From: Palaemon carinicauda
Taxonomy: Eukaryota > Arthropoda > Malacostraca > Decapoda > Palaemonidae
Length of the DNA: 64,000 nt
Assembly: GCF_036898095.1 (NCBI RefSeq)
Contig: NC_090744.1
Location: forward strand, 15,188,655 to 15,252,654
Direction: 5' to 3'
A program made the position numbers and the translations under genes. This document shows, piece after piece, positions 47,663 through 58,799 of the stretch. Under the pieces are notes generated by a model that was not told the DNA's origin, did no database searches, and was given only the letters and a program-made list of their open reading frames with translations. The number at the start of each line of letters is the position of its first letter. Positions within the stretch are counted from its first letter, which is position 1.

Positions 47663-48750
47663 TTTTATATTATATTTCCTATAGGTTTCTTTTGTGCATT
47701 GAAAAGATGATCAGCCGTGAAATGGGCTCCTCTCGTGTAGATATAAGCATTTTATGTAAATTACGTAAGACTTTCGAGGTGAATTTCATTATATTCTTGA
47801 TTTGAGTTAAAATATGTAATTTTAAATTATCAACTTTTTATTTGACTTATGTTTGCTATGAAGTCTTATGCAGTCTATATGAAAGTGTTGTAAGATTCGT
47901 GTGAAGTAGGAACAAGGGCTTAGGTAATGTTCTTTTATATTTTATGAAGTAGTGTGTCATGTTAGAGAGAGAATGTTCAGTGACATGTGCTTTGGAAGAT
48001 TCTTTACCATGTGCTTTAAATTTGGAAGCTTCATGAATACTTGGTGAGAGGATGTTATCTTTTTTTTATTTCGAGGACAATAGGTGGACGGAGTCAGCTG
48101 GGAAGTCGTCTCGCGGATGCGTTGATGTGTATCTGAGAGTTGCCTGAAACTCCCTTGATTTGCCTCTTGGCATGTTTATCTAGTTGGACACCCTGACGCC
48201 CTTAGGCACAGCCCCCACGCTACCAGAACTCGATCCTGGAAGGTTATGGAAATAGCAGTTAGGTTTCACATAAAAGGTGACCAAGGTAAGGTTACCATAG
48301 ATCGAGTTAGAACCGCAGCCTGAAATAGCCTCCTTCCCCTCTCTCTCGCACTCCTGCAAATAATCCAGTGTATTTGTTGAAAGTGCTTAGTGCGTTTTAG
48401 TGTGCCCTCTCTTACTTAAGTGACTTTGTGACCCAAAGAAAATCGTGCGTCAAAAAATACGCAAGACTAAAAGGTGATTTTGAATTTATTGTATTATGGT
48501 GGGTGTTGGCATTGTATAACTTTTTTTTTGTAAACGGCCCTGTAGGCAAGATAGGTTTGTAGAGTGATCTGTTCAACTATTATGCATTAAAAGTCAAACT
48601 TAAATATTGTATTATTTCAGAATTATTTCAAGCATTTGTATTATTTTCATGGCATTATTTCTCCTCGTAGGTTAAGGTTTATTCATATATAATAGTTCAA
48701 GCCAAGTTATTATATACTTTCAGATCATAAAATTTTTGTCTTATTCTAAG
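47661..48750 (+). repeat. 5' LTR of element B, first part
   Basis: Shares TAAATTACGTAAGACTTTCG, CTTAGGCACAGCCCC, GATCCTGGAAGGTTATGGAA and GTAAACGGCCCTGTAGGCA with 56990-57810. Cut after TTATTCTAAG by the LINE. Confidence 0.9.
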
Positions 48751-48882
48751 CCAGAGTTTCGTTTTAGACTCGGTGCCGACAACAACTCCTCGCCTGGACT
48801 AAAGACACATCGCCTACGTTCAACACTTGGATAACCTCTCGGGGTGAAATTTTCACTGCAATCTCCGTAGAGTTTCACCACA

Positions 48883-50346
48883 ATGTCCGTTTTTCATTTG
48901 GGAAAAGAGGCATGGGATTTCTATCCCAAACAAAGTAGACACTGTGAAGACTACATCAATGGCCAAGCTTGTGACTGTGATAGCTGTGTGGCTTACCAGC
49001 AGCGCCGAGCTTACATGTTCAACCTCATGGCAAAATATAACTATACTGTAGACCCAGAAGTATATAATCACCATGTCTCCTGCAACTGTGAGGGTTGCAA
49101 AGATGCCACTGCCAAACTTGTCAAGTATAATGAAATGGCTGCTGCCAACAAACGTAAAGAAAGTAAGAAAAGGAAGAAGACTTCTGACAAATCTTCTCCA
49201 GTGCCAGAACCAGCCCCAACATCACCTACTGTGACTCCAAGGACTGAGAGCACAGACTCGTCCTTGTCTGTCCCTACAACTCCTCAGCAAACGAGTGCAA
49301 CAGCAGTCATCCCTTCTATCAACGAGCCTGAGTCCTCCAACGCCATGGAGAATGAACAAGGGGCCCACTCCACGGACTGCAACTGCACAGATTGCCTCCA
49401 AACACTCCTGCAAGAAGCCACTGCCATACAAAAAAACATCCCAGCTACACAGCCAAAGAAGCCTCTGCCAAAGTTTCGACTTTCACAGGCAAACCACGAT
49501 CTCTCCTATGCCTCTGTCGCTGCCATGGCTGCCAAGCCAGGCATGCAACTCACTGCAAGACCCAACAGGAAAGGTGACCTTATCATGTATCCCAAGGACG
49601 TCGAGACAGCCAGATTCCTTCAGGAAGACCCCTCCTTAACACTGCTGGATCCTGCTTTTATCAGGAAGAAGGCTGTCATTACCAGGTATCCTGTGTCGAT
49701 GCCTATCTCCATTGTAACTTCGTGCAACAACATTGACTGTGCTGTTCGTTGCACAAGCAAAGATGACGTTCCTGTTCGATGTCTCATCGCCACCTTTATA
49801 GGTCCAGTTCCTTCCAAACTGGACTTAGGAGTCTGGGGTACTTTCCCCATCGAGGATTATACACCTGAGCCCCTTCGATGTTACAGATGCCAACGCTTTG
49901 GACATCATAAAGAAGAATGCAGAGGCCCCATTATCTGCGGTATCTGCAGCCAGCGACATAGCACAGAAGTGTGCATAAAGGCCCATAAAGAAGGACGACA
50001 AACCACATCCAAGTGCCCCAATTGTTCTAAGCCACACCATGCTTGGAATAAGCGCTGCCCAGAGCGTCTCAAGAGGATAGCAGCTATGAAGAATACATCC
50101 TCTTCAAACCAAAACAAAGCAGCTCCATCCCAGCCACCTAAAGAACAGAGAACTCTTCGCCAGAGAAGACCAATTCAGCCAACTCCTGCTCCTGTATCTA
50201 CACCTACAACTGATCCTAAAAAGGACCAGCAACGACCTGCAACTGTTCCCAAAAAAGGACCAGCATCGACCTGCAACTGCTCCCCAAAGGGACCAGCAAC
50301 AACCCTCATCCTCATCCCCTTCTCAAACCTTGACTCAAGCAATTGA
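48883..50346 (+). CDS. LINE ORF1 protein with zinc knuckles
   Basis: 487 codons from ATG at 48883. ORF1 proteins bind element RNA and act as chaperones in the RNP. The N-terminal half has three CxCxxC modules (ACDCDSC, SCNCEGC and DCNCTDC), not part of the classical knuckles. A low-complexity Pro/Ser/Thr linker follows, then a conserved region (LTARPNRKGDLIMYP, FIRKKAVITRYPVSMPISIV). Knuckles follow at about residues 338-400: CYRCQRFGHHKEEC, CGICSQRHSTEVC and CPNCSKPHHAWNKRC, as in jockey/I-type ORF1. Near the end, the A6 run at 50251-50256 marks a likely 1-base slip. The alternative frame continues the KKDQ-R-PAT repeats and a C-terminal helix (AIESLTLQDLIPIAFQILTK) to the stop at 50476. The original protein was therefore probably ~530 residues. 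Confidence 0.85.
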   Translation: MSVFHLGKEAWDFYPKQSRHCEDYINGQACDCDSCVAYQQRRAYMFNLMAKYNYTVDPEVYNHHVSCNCEGCKDATAKLVKYNEMAAANKRKESKKRKKTSDKSSPVPEPAPTSPTVTPRTESTDSSLSVPTTPQQTSATAVIPSINEPESSNAMENEQGAHSTDCNCTDCLQTLLQEATAIQKNIPATQPKKPLPKFRLSQANHDLSYASVAAMAAKPGMQLTARPNRKGDLIMYPKDVETARFLQEDPSLTLLDPAFIRKKAVITRYPVSMPISIVTSCNNIDCAVRCTSKDDVPVRCLIATFIGPVPSKLDLGVWGTFPIEDYTPEPLRCYRCQRFGHHKEECRGPIICGICSQRHSTEVCIKAHKEGRQTTSKCPNCSKPHHAWNKRCPERLKRIAAMKNTSSSNQNKAAPSQPPKEQRTLRQRRPIQPTPAPVSTPTTDPKKDQQRPATVPKKGPASTCNCSPKGPATTLILIPFSNLDSSN

Positions 50347-50476
50347 GTCTCTCACCTTGCAAGACCTCATACCTATCGCCTTCCAGATCCTTACCAAAGT
50401 CCTCTCCCTCTCCTCGACCTCCACCTTCCAGCAACTCCTGCAACAGTTCCAGTTTCCAGCCACGGAGCAGGGATAA

Positions 50477-51130
50477 TCCTTCTCTGCTTGCAGCAAATAT
50501 AACCTCTCCTTCCTTCCCAATTCCCTATTCCTAAAAGGAGAATAGTTATTACAATGCTGTCTTCCTCATAAGGAAACAGCTCTTGTTTTTCCTATCTCCT
50601 ACAATCCCTTTTTCCCTATCATTCCTCTTCCAACCCTATCCTTGGGGGGCCTTTCTCGTACTTACTGACCGAGCGTTGTACAGAATTGGCCCCCCTCCCT
50701 TTTCCCATCACAGAGCAGGAATAAGCTTCTTTGCTTAAACCTACTCCTATTCTCTCCTACTAAAAATCCTTTTCTCCTCTCCCAGTCTCTTTTACTTACT
50801 GGGACTTGCTACTATCAATACTTTTTTCTCTGACTAAAAACTTTCTTTTGTGGACCTAAAAAGGAGTCCCCTTTTTCGGGTTACTTTCTACCCCTTATCA
50901 CGTCTTGTAAATTCATTCCCATTCCCATTACCATCCCTCATTCATCATCCTCACCCCTCATCCTTCATCCTTTTTCCTATTCCTTACCTAACATTCCTTT
51001 TCATAATACAATTTTTTACTCCTCTGGAGTATCTCCCTTTACAGATCCAATCGTGTACGGGCTGTCCTACAACAAGAGCCCGTGTCATGCTATAGGCATG
51101 GCAATCTGCATGAATGAATTAATGAATGAA
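50477..51130 (+). other. 3' untranslated region of the ORF1-only LINE
   Basis: Pyrimidine-rich, without RT motifs in any plus frame. It carries the 30-bp motif at 50654-50683 (TCTCGTACTTAC then GAGCGTTGTACAG), also found in the BEL/Pao 3' regions. It ends with a GAAT-type tail. Confidence 0.75.
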
Positions 51131-51134
51131 TAAG

Positions 51135-51329
51135 TTTTGTTCAAAATTAAATTTTCCCAGTGACTTATTTATGTTTTGCAAATTCTTTTCAAAGTGTGGT
51201 GATTTATATAAAATATATTTATTTTTGTAGAGTGAATTATTCCAACCATCATTTATCAAGATCAGATTCTGCTCGATTCCTGTCAAGAACCACAGTGAGT
51301 AAAATAAGTGTTAATAATACTTGGGAGTA
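51135..51329 (+). repeat. 5' LTR of element B, second part
   Basis: TTTTGTTCAAAATTAAATTT onward matches 58016-58220 after the LINE insertion. Confidence 0.8.
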
Positions 51330-51565
51330 ATTATTATTATTATCATTATTATTATTATTAAATACTAAGCTACAACCCTAGTTGGAAAAGCAGGATGCTA
51401 TAAGGCCTGGGGCCCCAACAGGGAAAATAGCCCAGTGAGAAAAGGAAACAAGGAAAAATAAAATATTTTAAGAACAGTTAAAACATTGAAATAAATAATT
51501 CATATATAAACTATAAAAACTTTAACAAAACAAGAAGAAGAGAAACTAGATAGAACAGTTTGGTT
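51330..51565 (-). repeat. (TAA)n-tailed dispersed repeat in the element B LTR
   Basis: (TTA)n, ACTAAGCTACAACCCTAGTT, AGGATGCTATAAGGCC and AACTTTAACAAAACAAGAAG. It is shorter than the 31579 copy and inserted where the intact LTR reads TGATTACCCAGTTTAGTTTT. Confidence 0.85.
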
Positions 51566-51960
51566 TTGAGTGTGCATGAGAGACCTTTGGATATTCAGTG
51601 TTTTATATATTGCTATGTGAGAGTTATCTAACGGTCTCAGGATTCGTGTACTAATGTTTTAAAGTGTAACAGTTTCAATGTAAAAGCAAACAAGGTAGTT
51701 TGGAATTCGAGAGGCTGATTACTTGCCAGTCGTAGTATATATAATATTATATGTTTGGTTCCCAGTCACGAGTCATAGTAATATATAATATATTTTGGTG
51801 CCCAGACCCAGGTTCCATCAACATTATCGTATATTTTATTTTGGGTGCTCAGACCCAGAAACCATATCATATAATATATTTTGGTGCCCATAGTCTTGGG
51901 AATTGAGCGAGTGTGTTTTAAATATTGGTGATAAAAGGGCCGTGTTTTTAATTAAAAAAT
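51566..51960 (+). repeat. 5' LTR of element B, third part, and leader
   Basis: TGGTTTTGAGTGTGCATGAG to TATTTTGGTGCCCATAG, then the leader TTGGTGATAAAAGGGCCGTG shared with element A (5252). The phrase GTGCCCAGACCCAGG and variants recurs about every 60 bp (51795, 51850, 51890). Confidence 0.75.
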
Positions 51961-52533
51961 TTTCATTAGTACAGTGTTGATAGGGCTTTGAGTATTGTCA
52001 GCATATTATTTTTGGTTGAGGCATTAATTATATATATATACACTGGTTTACAAAGAAATTGGGGCAAGCACAAAAATACCCGTGTTTACCTAATTTGTGG
52101 GTGCTGAATTCAAATTTGAAATCCGTTTTTACTCATCACCTCTAGTTTTTTTATATATGCATAGTGTGCATTTTGTGCATATAGGGTACATAAAGGCGTA
52201 TATGCATTCAGGGTTAATTCTAATATTGTGAGACTTATGGCTTATTTTTTAGTTATTATGCACTAAATGTAAGTGATTGCATTACATTATAAATATAATC
52301 ATATATCAAGACGGATTTTGGCAGTTAGGGCAGCAGGTCTCAATCCACACTCAGTAGTGCTCTGGCAGTCATTGGAAGAGGTTGTCTCACAGGTGGCGCA
52401 GGAGGTTGGCGTCCCTCAACTATCGTGTTACACATCATTTGAGTAGCTGAATATTAGTATTCCATTTTCCAGTGCACATTTTATTGCCTTGCATATGATT
52501 TAGTTTTACATTGTTATATTTTCAGATTCTCTA

Positions 52534-53655
52534 ATGAATTCAAACACGTCAAAACATCGAGGATGCCTCAACAAGGCCAATTCTTTCTGCTACGTGTGTG
52601 GGGACTTCACAACAGTTGCACAGCGTCGAACCATCACTTCCCTCCTCAGAACCGCCTACTTTCACTATTTTGACTGTAAAATTGGTGATCAGGACAAGTC
52701 TTGGGCTCCACACATTTGTTGTAAACCCTGCTACAATGGACTAACTGCTTGGCTTAATGGCAAGAAAGCGGCTTTCAACTTTGCAGTCCCGATGGTTTGG
52801 AGAGAGCCACGAAGCCACACAGATGATTGTTATTTTTTTTTAACTAATATAACTGGTTTCAATGCATCTTCTAGGAAAAAGATCATATATCCCAACCTTC
52901 CATCTGCTATGAGACCCATTCCCCATTCAGATGAAGAAATGCCTTCAAGGGAGGATTCCGCCGAGTCAATATCTTTGGAGGATATTGAGTCGACATATTT
53001 AGGAACAAGTGGCAACGAGCCACACTGGATCATGCAAGAAGACCTGAATGATCTTGCTCGTGATTTGTATCTGTCAAAACAGCAGTCAGAGCTCTTGGCT
53101 TCTCGGCTTAAACAGTGGAACCTAGTCCAGGAATATGTAAGGATCACCAGTTTCAGGAATCGGAACAAAGACCTTGCTTCCTTTTTCGACATGGAAAACA
53201 AGTTTTGCTACTGCACAGACATACCTGGCTTGTTCACGTCCCTTGGTTTGCCTCATAATCCTTCAGACTTGCGTCTTTCCATAGACTCTTCCAAGCGAAG
53301 TCTCAAGGCTGTGCTTCTGCACAACGGGAATAAATATCCCAGCATTCCCATTGCACACTCTGTCCATCTAAAGGAGTCCTATGACAATATGGAGCTTCTT
53401 TTAGAAGCTATTAAGTACAGCGAGTACCAATGGAGTCCGTGTAGGGACCTCAAGGTCATTGGTCTTCTTAAGGGTATACAAGCAGGCTTCACAAAGTACT
53501 GTTGTTGTCTCTGTCTCTGGGATAGTCGAGCTGTATCCCAGTATTACAAGCAGAAAGACTGGGGGTCTAGAAGCACTTTTATTCCTGAAGAATACAGTGT
53601 AATTGGGAATCCTCTGGTGGACATGAATAAGGTAATTCTTCCTCCTCTGGTTTGA
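52534..53655 (+). pseudogene. DDE-like transposase, N-terminal part
   Basis: 373 codons from ATG at 52534. Residues 19-66 hold C19-x2-C22 and C63-x2-C66, separated by ~40 residues. This spacing resembles a ZAD-type zinc-coordinating domain and would be the DNA- or partner-binding end. It then reads KSWAPHICCKPC and PMVWREPRSHTDDCYFFLTN, followed by an acidic linker. An RNase H-like core may begin with LSIDSSKRSLKAVLLHNGN (Asp251) and continue with CRDLKVIGLLKG (Asp305). The frame ends at 53655 and overlaps the next ORF by four bases. I recall similar uncharacterised proteins in many arthropods and cnidarians but cannot name the superfamily. Confidence 0.75.
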
Positions 53656-54110
53656 TGAAGAATTTCGTGAAGGCGTTGGACAAAAATGGTGCTGCTTTCC
53701 AACACTTGTCTACTGTGTTCCCAGGTGTTAGTACTGCTAAGCTCAAAGTGGTCATCTTTGTCGGACCTCAGATTCGAGAAGTGCTGAAGGATACTGATTT
53801 TGAGGAGCTTCTTAACTTAAAGGAACTGAGAGCATGGGAAGCATTCAAGTCAGTCTGTAGTGGCTTCCTCGGTAACACACGCGTACCAGATTACCAAGCC
53901 TGTATTGAAAAGTTGCTAAAGTCTTACAAGGATATGGGGGGCCAAATGTCACTCAAGATTCATTTTCTCCATTCCCACCTCAACTTCTTCCTGCCAAACC
54001 TTGGAGCAGTGAGTGATGAGCATGAAGAAAGATTCCACCAAGACATTACGAAGATGGAGAGCAATTATCTAGGCAAATGGAACCCCAGCATGATGGGAGA
54101 CTTCTTTTGA
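53652..54110 (+). pseudogene. DDE-like transposase, C-terminal part
   Basis: 152 codons in a shifted frame, beginning LMKNFVKALDKNGAAFQHLS. It contains VIFVGPQIREVLKD, KIHFLHSHLNFFLPNLG and SDEHEERFHQDITKMESNYL. The Glu before RFHQD (residue 126 here) is the best candidate for the third catalytic acid. The join with 52534-53655 looks like one small deletion or frameshift in what was a single ~525-residue protein. This copy should be inactive. Confidence 0.75.
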
Positions 54111-54467
54111 ATGCTCTTGCATGACATCCCGGAGGCAAAATACACCAGATCTTCTAAGAAAACACACTTTTGACTGCCTGTGATACTATGAATTGTGTAA
54201 TTGTGTCATCCAAGTATATTGATTCAATCAGTGTTCTTTATCTATCCTGTTTTATCTGTTATAAGCTGCTGCACATATATTTATAAGCTGCTGCAGATAT
54301 ATTCTCTGTTTATACTAAAATGAGACCATTTAAAAGCCAAAAAACTAGAGGTGATAGAGCAAAACTATTCATAAATTTGAATTCAGCACACCCAAATAAG
54401 CAAAAAACACCTATCCCCATTCTTGCCTTAGACCATTTTTTTTTTTTTTTTTTTTTTTGTAAACCAG

Positions 54468-55970
54468 ATGGCATAGTTTAATATCCTAGAGTTTTTAAGT
54501 AAACCAAGTGTTCAAGAATTGTCAGAAGCTAATGAAACTAAAGCACAGTGGCTTTCAATCTAAATGGGATGTGGTGGCCATGCTATGAGTGGAATGAATG
54601 AGGCCCAACTCAAGTGTCTAGCCTTAGAAGTGTTGATAAACTCGGGAAAGTTGTCGTTAGTGAATATTGTGGCAGCTCGTGAATTGTTAGAGGATGCTGA
54701 GGAAGAATTTTTAGTGAAGCAAGGACTGGTGACCCTCAGACTGAAGGCATGAAAGCAGATAGGGATATAGAAGCTGATATTCGACGTATTACAGTGGAAG
54801 AGAATGTGATTAAGTTGAAGATGATGACAGAACGAGAAGAAAGAGAGAGAAGATGGGAAGAAATGAAAGCAAGACGAAAAGAAAGAGAGAAGGAAATGGA
54901 AACAAAGCAAGAAGAAGCTAGGGAGATTGCAAGACATGCAAGGTTAATGGAAGCAAGGGAAATCACAAGAGAAAAAGAAAAAGACAGAACTTAGGAAGAA
55001 AAAGAGATGAAAGAAACGAAGTATGCACAGCAGTTAGAATCAATGTACGTCTGTCCTCAACTGAAAGAGCAGACGGAAACAGAGACAGCCACTGCTAAGC
55101 ACGATCCCGTGTTTAATGTGTCAGATGCCCAGAGGTTAATTCCTAGGTTCACAGTAGAGTCTCCAGATGAGTTCTTCAATCATTTTGAAACAGTCACAGT
55201 GACGATTAGATGGCCATAAGATAATTGGTCTGTATTATTGCAAAGCGTGCTTTTTGGGATGGGCCGCAGTGCTTACATATCCTTATCTCAGGACCAGAGG
55301 ATGGAGTATCAAGAAGTGAAGAGGAGTGTGCTGCAAGTGTATTAGATGACCCCTGAATATTATAATGAAAGATTCCAAATTTTGTTTTAAGAGATGGACA
55401 GAGGCTGCTAACGTAAAGGAGAAGGCTGATTTGGAAGAATTGATAATGCTAGTGCAGTATTTACAAAGAATTCCTGAACATATTTGAATGTACTTGCAGC
55501 TTCGCTGAGTGAAGATTACTATAATATTATCAGTCGTAAACCCTCTTCTGGAATGAAGTTTCAACTGTCGTTCCAACCAAGTGTCAAGTATTCGTCGAAC
55601 CATGGAAACTAGTTCGAAAATAACTACGGGAACAAGTTTAACAATTACAACAGAAGTAGCACTGGTACTGTCCCTAAGCCGAATGCGATAGTACCACAGC
55701 AACAAACGTCGAATTGTCCTCCTTCAAGTATCGTGGAAGACATGCAGAAGGTTGATATTTTCTGTTTTAAGTGCGGCAAGAGAGACCATATCATTAGGGA
55801 ATGTTGGTCAAACCAACCGAAAGCATTTGCCCAAGTAATTAAAGATAAACTAACTTCACAGAATGCGAAGAATAAGAAGCAATCGGGAAAGAACGAAGAA
55901 GAAAATGCACCAGCCACAGTTTTAGATGACGAACAGGATGAACCCAAACAGCATGGATGCCTTTAAGCCA
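54468..55970 (+). pseudogene. gag: Gag of element B (broken)
   Basis: Starts ATG GCA TAG, so codon 3 is a stop where element A has Glu. The frame continues with ELSEANETKAQWLSI, LEVLINSGKLSLVNIVAARE and then the Arg/Glu coiled-coil-like region (54770-55000). FNVSDAQRLIPRF follows at 55111. The zinc knuckle CFKCGKRDHIIREC (55761-55803) is complete (CX2CX4HX4C). Several stops and shifts lie between. Related to element A Gag throughout. Confidence 0.85.
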
Positions 55971-56880
55971 TATATTTATGAAGAATTGGCGAGATAAGGA
56001 AATATTCCCTAGAAGGCATGAAGACAACAAGTCTAGGACGGATGAAGGAAAGGTTTGGTAGGAAGTGTACGAATAGATAGGATGCAGGACCCTTCAACAA
56101 AGGACCAGAGAAAATGTTGGCAGGAAAAGGGAAGGATAGAGAGGAAACGGACAAAGGAAATTTCAATGTTTTAAGGAAAGAAATCGGCGAGTTAAGGAAA
56201 TTTTCCATAGAAGATGTGAAAACGAGGCAAGGATGAGCGGAGAAAAGGTTTGGCTTGAAAAGTAAGAACAAAGAGGTTTGGTAGGATGCCAGGTGTTGGT
56301 CTACGCATTGGAAAGAAGATTCCCTCTCGTGCACAAGTTACAAGAACCGTTCCGGATTTTGGAGGAGAGCAGTAGACAGATCTACGTTATAGAGATATCA
56401 AGAAAAAGGAAAAATCTGAGGAAGGCCATATTAACTTCGAGACAGAGACTTCAAGCACCAGATTTCAACGAGAAATGCCTTTTCCATGTGGATAACGAGA
56501 TTGGAGCTGTCTTATTGCAAGAAGATAAGGAAGGAATTCTTCATCCTGTGTGTGTTATGTCATCGAAGAAGGAACAAGTCCACTCGACAGTTGAAAAGTA
56601 ATGGTTAGCATAAGTCACAGCGATAAGAATGGTTGGAATTTATGTAAGTCGGTCACAAAATGAAGAAATTACATTGTATTCAGATCATAACACTTCAACT
56701 TTTGTGAATAAGATGAAAATTAATAACCAAAGATTAACAAGATGGTCACTATGTTTGCAATCGTACTGTATTTATGTAAAGAATATATCAGGTAAAGATA
56801 ATGGACATGTAAAGATAACATGGTTACAGATTATTTATCTCGGGCTGACTCAATCTATCCAGACTTGAATTAAATAATAT
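55971..56880 (+). pseudogene. pol: Deletion fusion of integrase tail and RNase H, element B
   Basis: After gag, protease and the integrase core are absent. 56278-56400 encodes QVLVYALERRFPLVHKLQEP, the same integrase C-terminal segment as 8515-8580. It is followed directly by LQAPDFNEKCLFHVDNEIGA and LLQEDKEGILHPVCVMSSKK (RNase H), with RT missing. RNase H goes on with EITLYSDHNTSTFV and ISGKDNG (56660-56820). The integrase tail precedes RNase H, supporting the unusual pol order of this family. Confidence 0.85.
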
Positions 56881-58501
56881 TTTTTCGGGGGAGCTATCTT
56901 ACGAAGCTGTTCTAGTGTAGTGTGAATATCGTAGTATTTTGATAATTCTATTTATATTTCATATATTGTTTTCATTTGTACATGATACCCAGACATAAAA
57001 TGAGCACCTCTCATGTAGATATAAGTATTTCAGGTAAATTACGTAAGACTTTCGTCGTGAATTTCAATATAGTATTTATTCAAGTTAAAGTATGTAAGTT
57101 TACATAATTTTTAAGAATGAACTTTTTATTTTATGTATGTAGTCTATTTGAAAGTGTTGTAGGATTCGTACGAGACAGAAATAAGGGCTTAGGTAATGTT
57201 CTTTTATATTTTATGAAGTATTGTGTCATTAAAGAGAGAGAATATTCAGAGACATATGCTTTGGAAGATTCTATACCATGTGCTTTAAATTTGGAAGCTT
57301 TGAGAATACACGGTAAGAGGATGTTATCTTTCTTTTTATTTCGGGGACAATAGGTGGCCAGAGCTAGCTGGGAAGTCGTCTCGCGGGTGCGTTAATTTGT
57401 ATCTGAGAGTTGCCTGAAACCCCCATGATTTGCCTCTTGGCATTTTTATCTAGTTGGAAACTCTGACGCCCTTAGGCACAGCCCCCCACGCTACCAGAAT
57501 TCGATCCTGGAAGGTTATGGAAATAGCAGTTAGGTTTCATATAAAAGGTGATCAAGGAAAGGTTACCGTAGATCGAGTTAGAACCGCAGCCTGAAATAGC
57601 CTTCTTCCCCTTTCCTTCACTCTTCCGCAAGTAATCCGGTGTATTTGTCGAAAGTGTTAGATGTGTTTTAGTGTGTCCTCTCTTAAGTGACTCTGTGCCC
57701 CAAAGCGAAACGTGTGTAAAAGAATACACAATAGTAAAAAGCGATTTTGAATTCATTGTATTAGGGGAAGTGTTGGCATTATATAATGTTTTTTGTAAAC
57801 GGCCCTGTAGGCAGGATAGGTTTTTTATAGTGGTGGGGTTAACTAGCTATTATTCATTAAGAGTGAAACTTAGACATTGTGTTATTACAGAATTATTTCA
57901 AGCATTTGTATTATTTTCATTGCATTATTTTTTTTCCTAAGGTAAATGTGTATTCAGATATAAGAGTTCAAGTCAATTTATTATATAATTTCAGATCCTA
58001 ACATTTTTGTCTTATTCTAAGTTCTATTCAGAGTTAATTTTTTCCAGTGACTTATTTTTGTTATGTAAATTCTTTTCAGAGTGTTGTCATCTATATAGAA
58101 TATATTTATTTTTTGTAATGAGAGTATTATTCCAATCATCCTTTTTTAAGATCAGATTCCACTAGATTCCTGTTAAGAACCACAGTGAGTAAAATAAGTG
58201 TTAATAATACTTAAGAGTGATTACCCAGTTTAGTTTTGAGTATGCTTAAGAGACCTTTGGATATTCAGTGTTTTATATATTGCTGTCTGGGAGTTATTTA
58301 ACGGCCTCAGAATTCCTGTAATAATGTTTTAAAGTGTAATAGTTTTAATGTAAAAGCAACCAAGGTTGTTTGGAATTCGAGAGGTTGATCAACTTGCCAG
58401 TCGGAGTACATATAATATTATTTGTTTGGTTCCCAGTCACGACTCATAGTATAATATTTTTTGTTAGAGCCCAGATCAGAGACCCATGTCATATGATATA
58501 T

Positions 58502-58795
<294 letters not shown>

Positions 58796-58799
58796 CTGG

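Larger units (their letters stand above)
48751..51130 (+). mobile_element. ORF1-only LINE insertion
   Basis: 2.38-kb plus-strand insert flanked by TAAG (48747-48750 and 51131-51134). It has a short leader (48751-48882), a Gag-like ORF1 and a pyrimidine-rich 3' region, ending in a GAATGAATTAATGAATGAA tail typical of target-primed retrotransposition. No ORF2 (endonuclease/RT) exists between ORF1 and the tail. So it is either an internally deleted copy or a HAL1-type element that depends on another LINE. Confidence 0.85.
52043..54467 (+). mobile_element. DNA transposon with ~110-bp TIRs and DDE-like protein
   Basis: The left end CTGGTTTACAAAGAAATTGG...TGAATTCAAATTTGAA...CACCTCTAGTTTTTT (52043-52152) is matched by the inverted right end (54341-54467): GTAAACCAG, TTTGAATTCAGCACAC and AAAAAACTAGAGGTGAT. 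The right TIR contains an expanded T run. The element sits immediately before the gag ATG of element B. No target duplication is obvious. It carries one broken transposase-like gene (52534-54110), and a pyrimidine-AG site (TTATATTTTCAG, ~52525) just before the ATG suggests a spliced leader. Confidence 0.82.
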
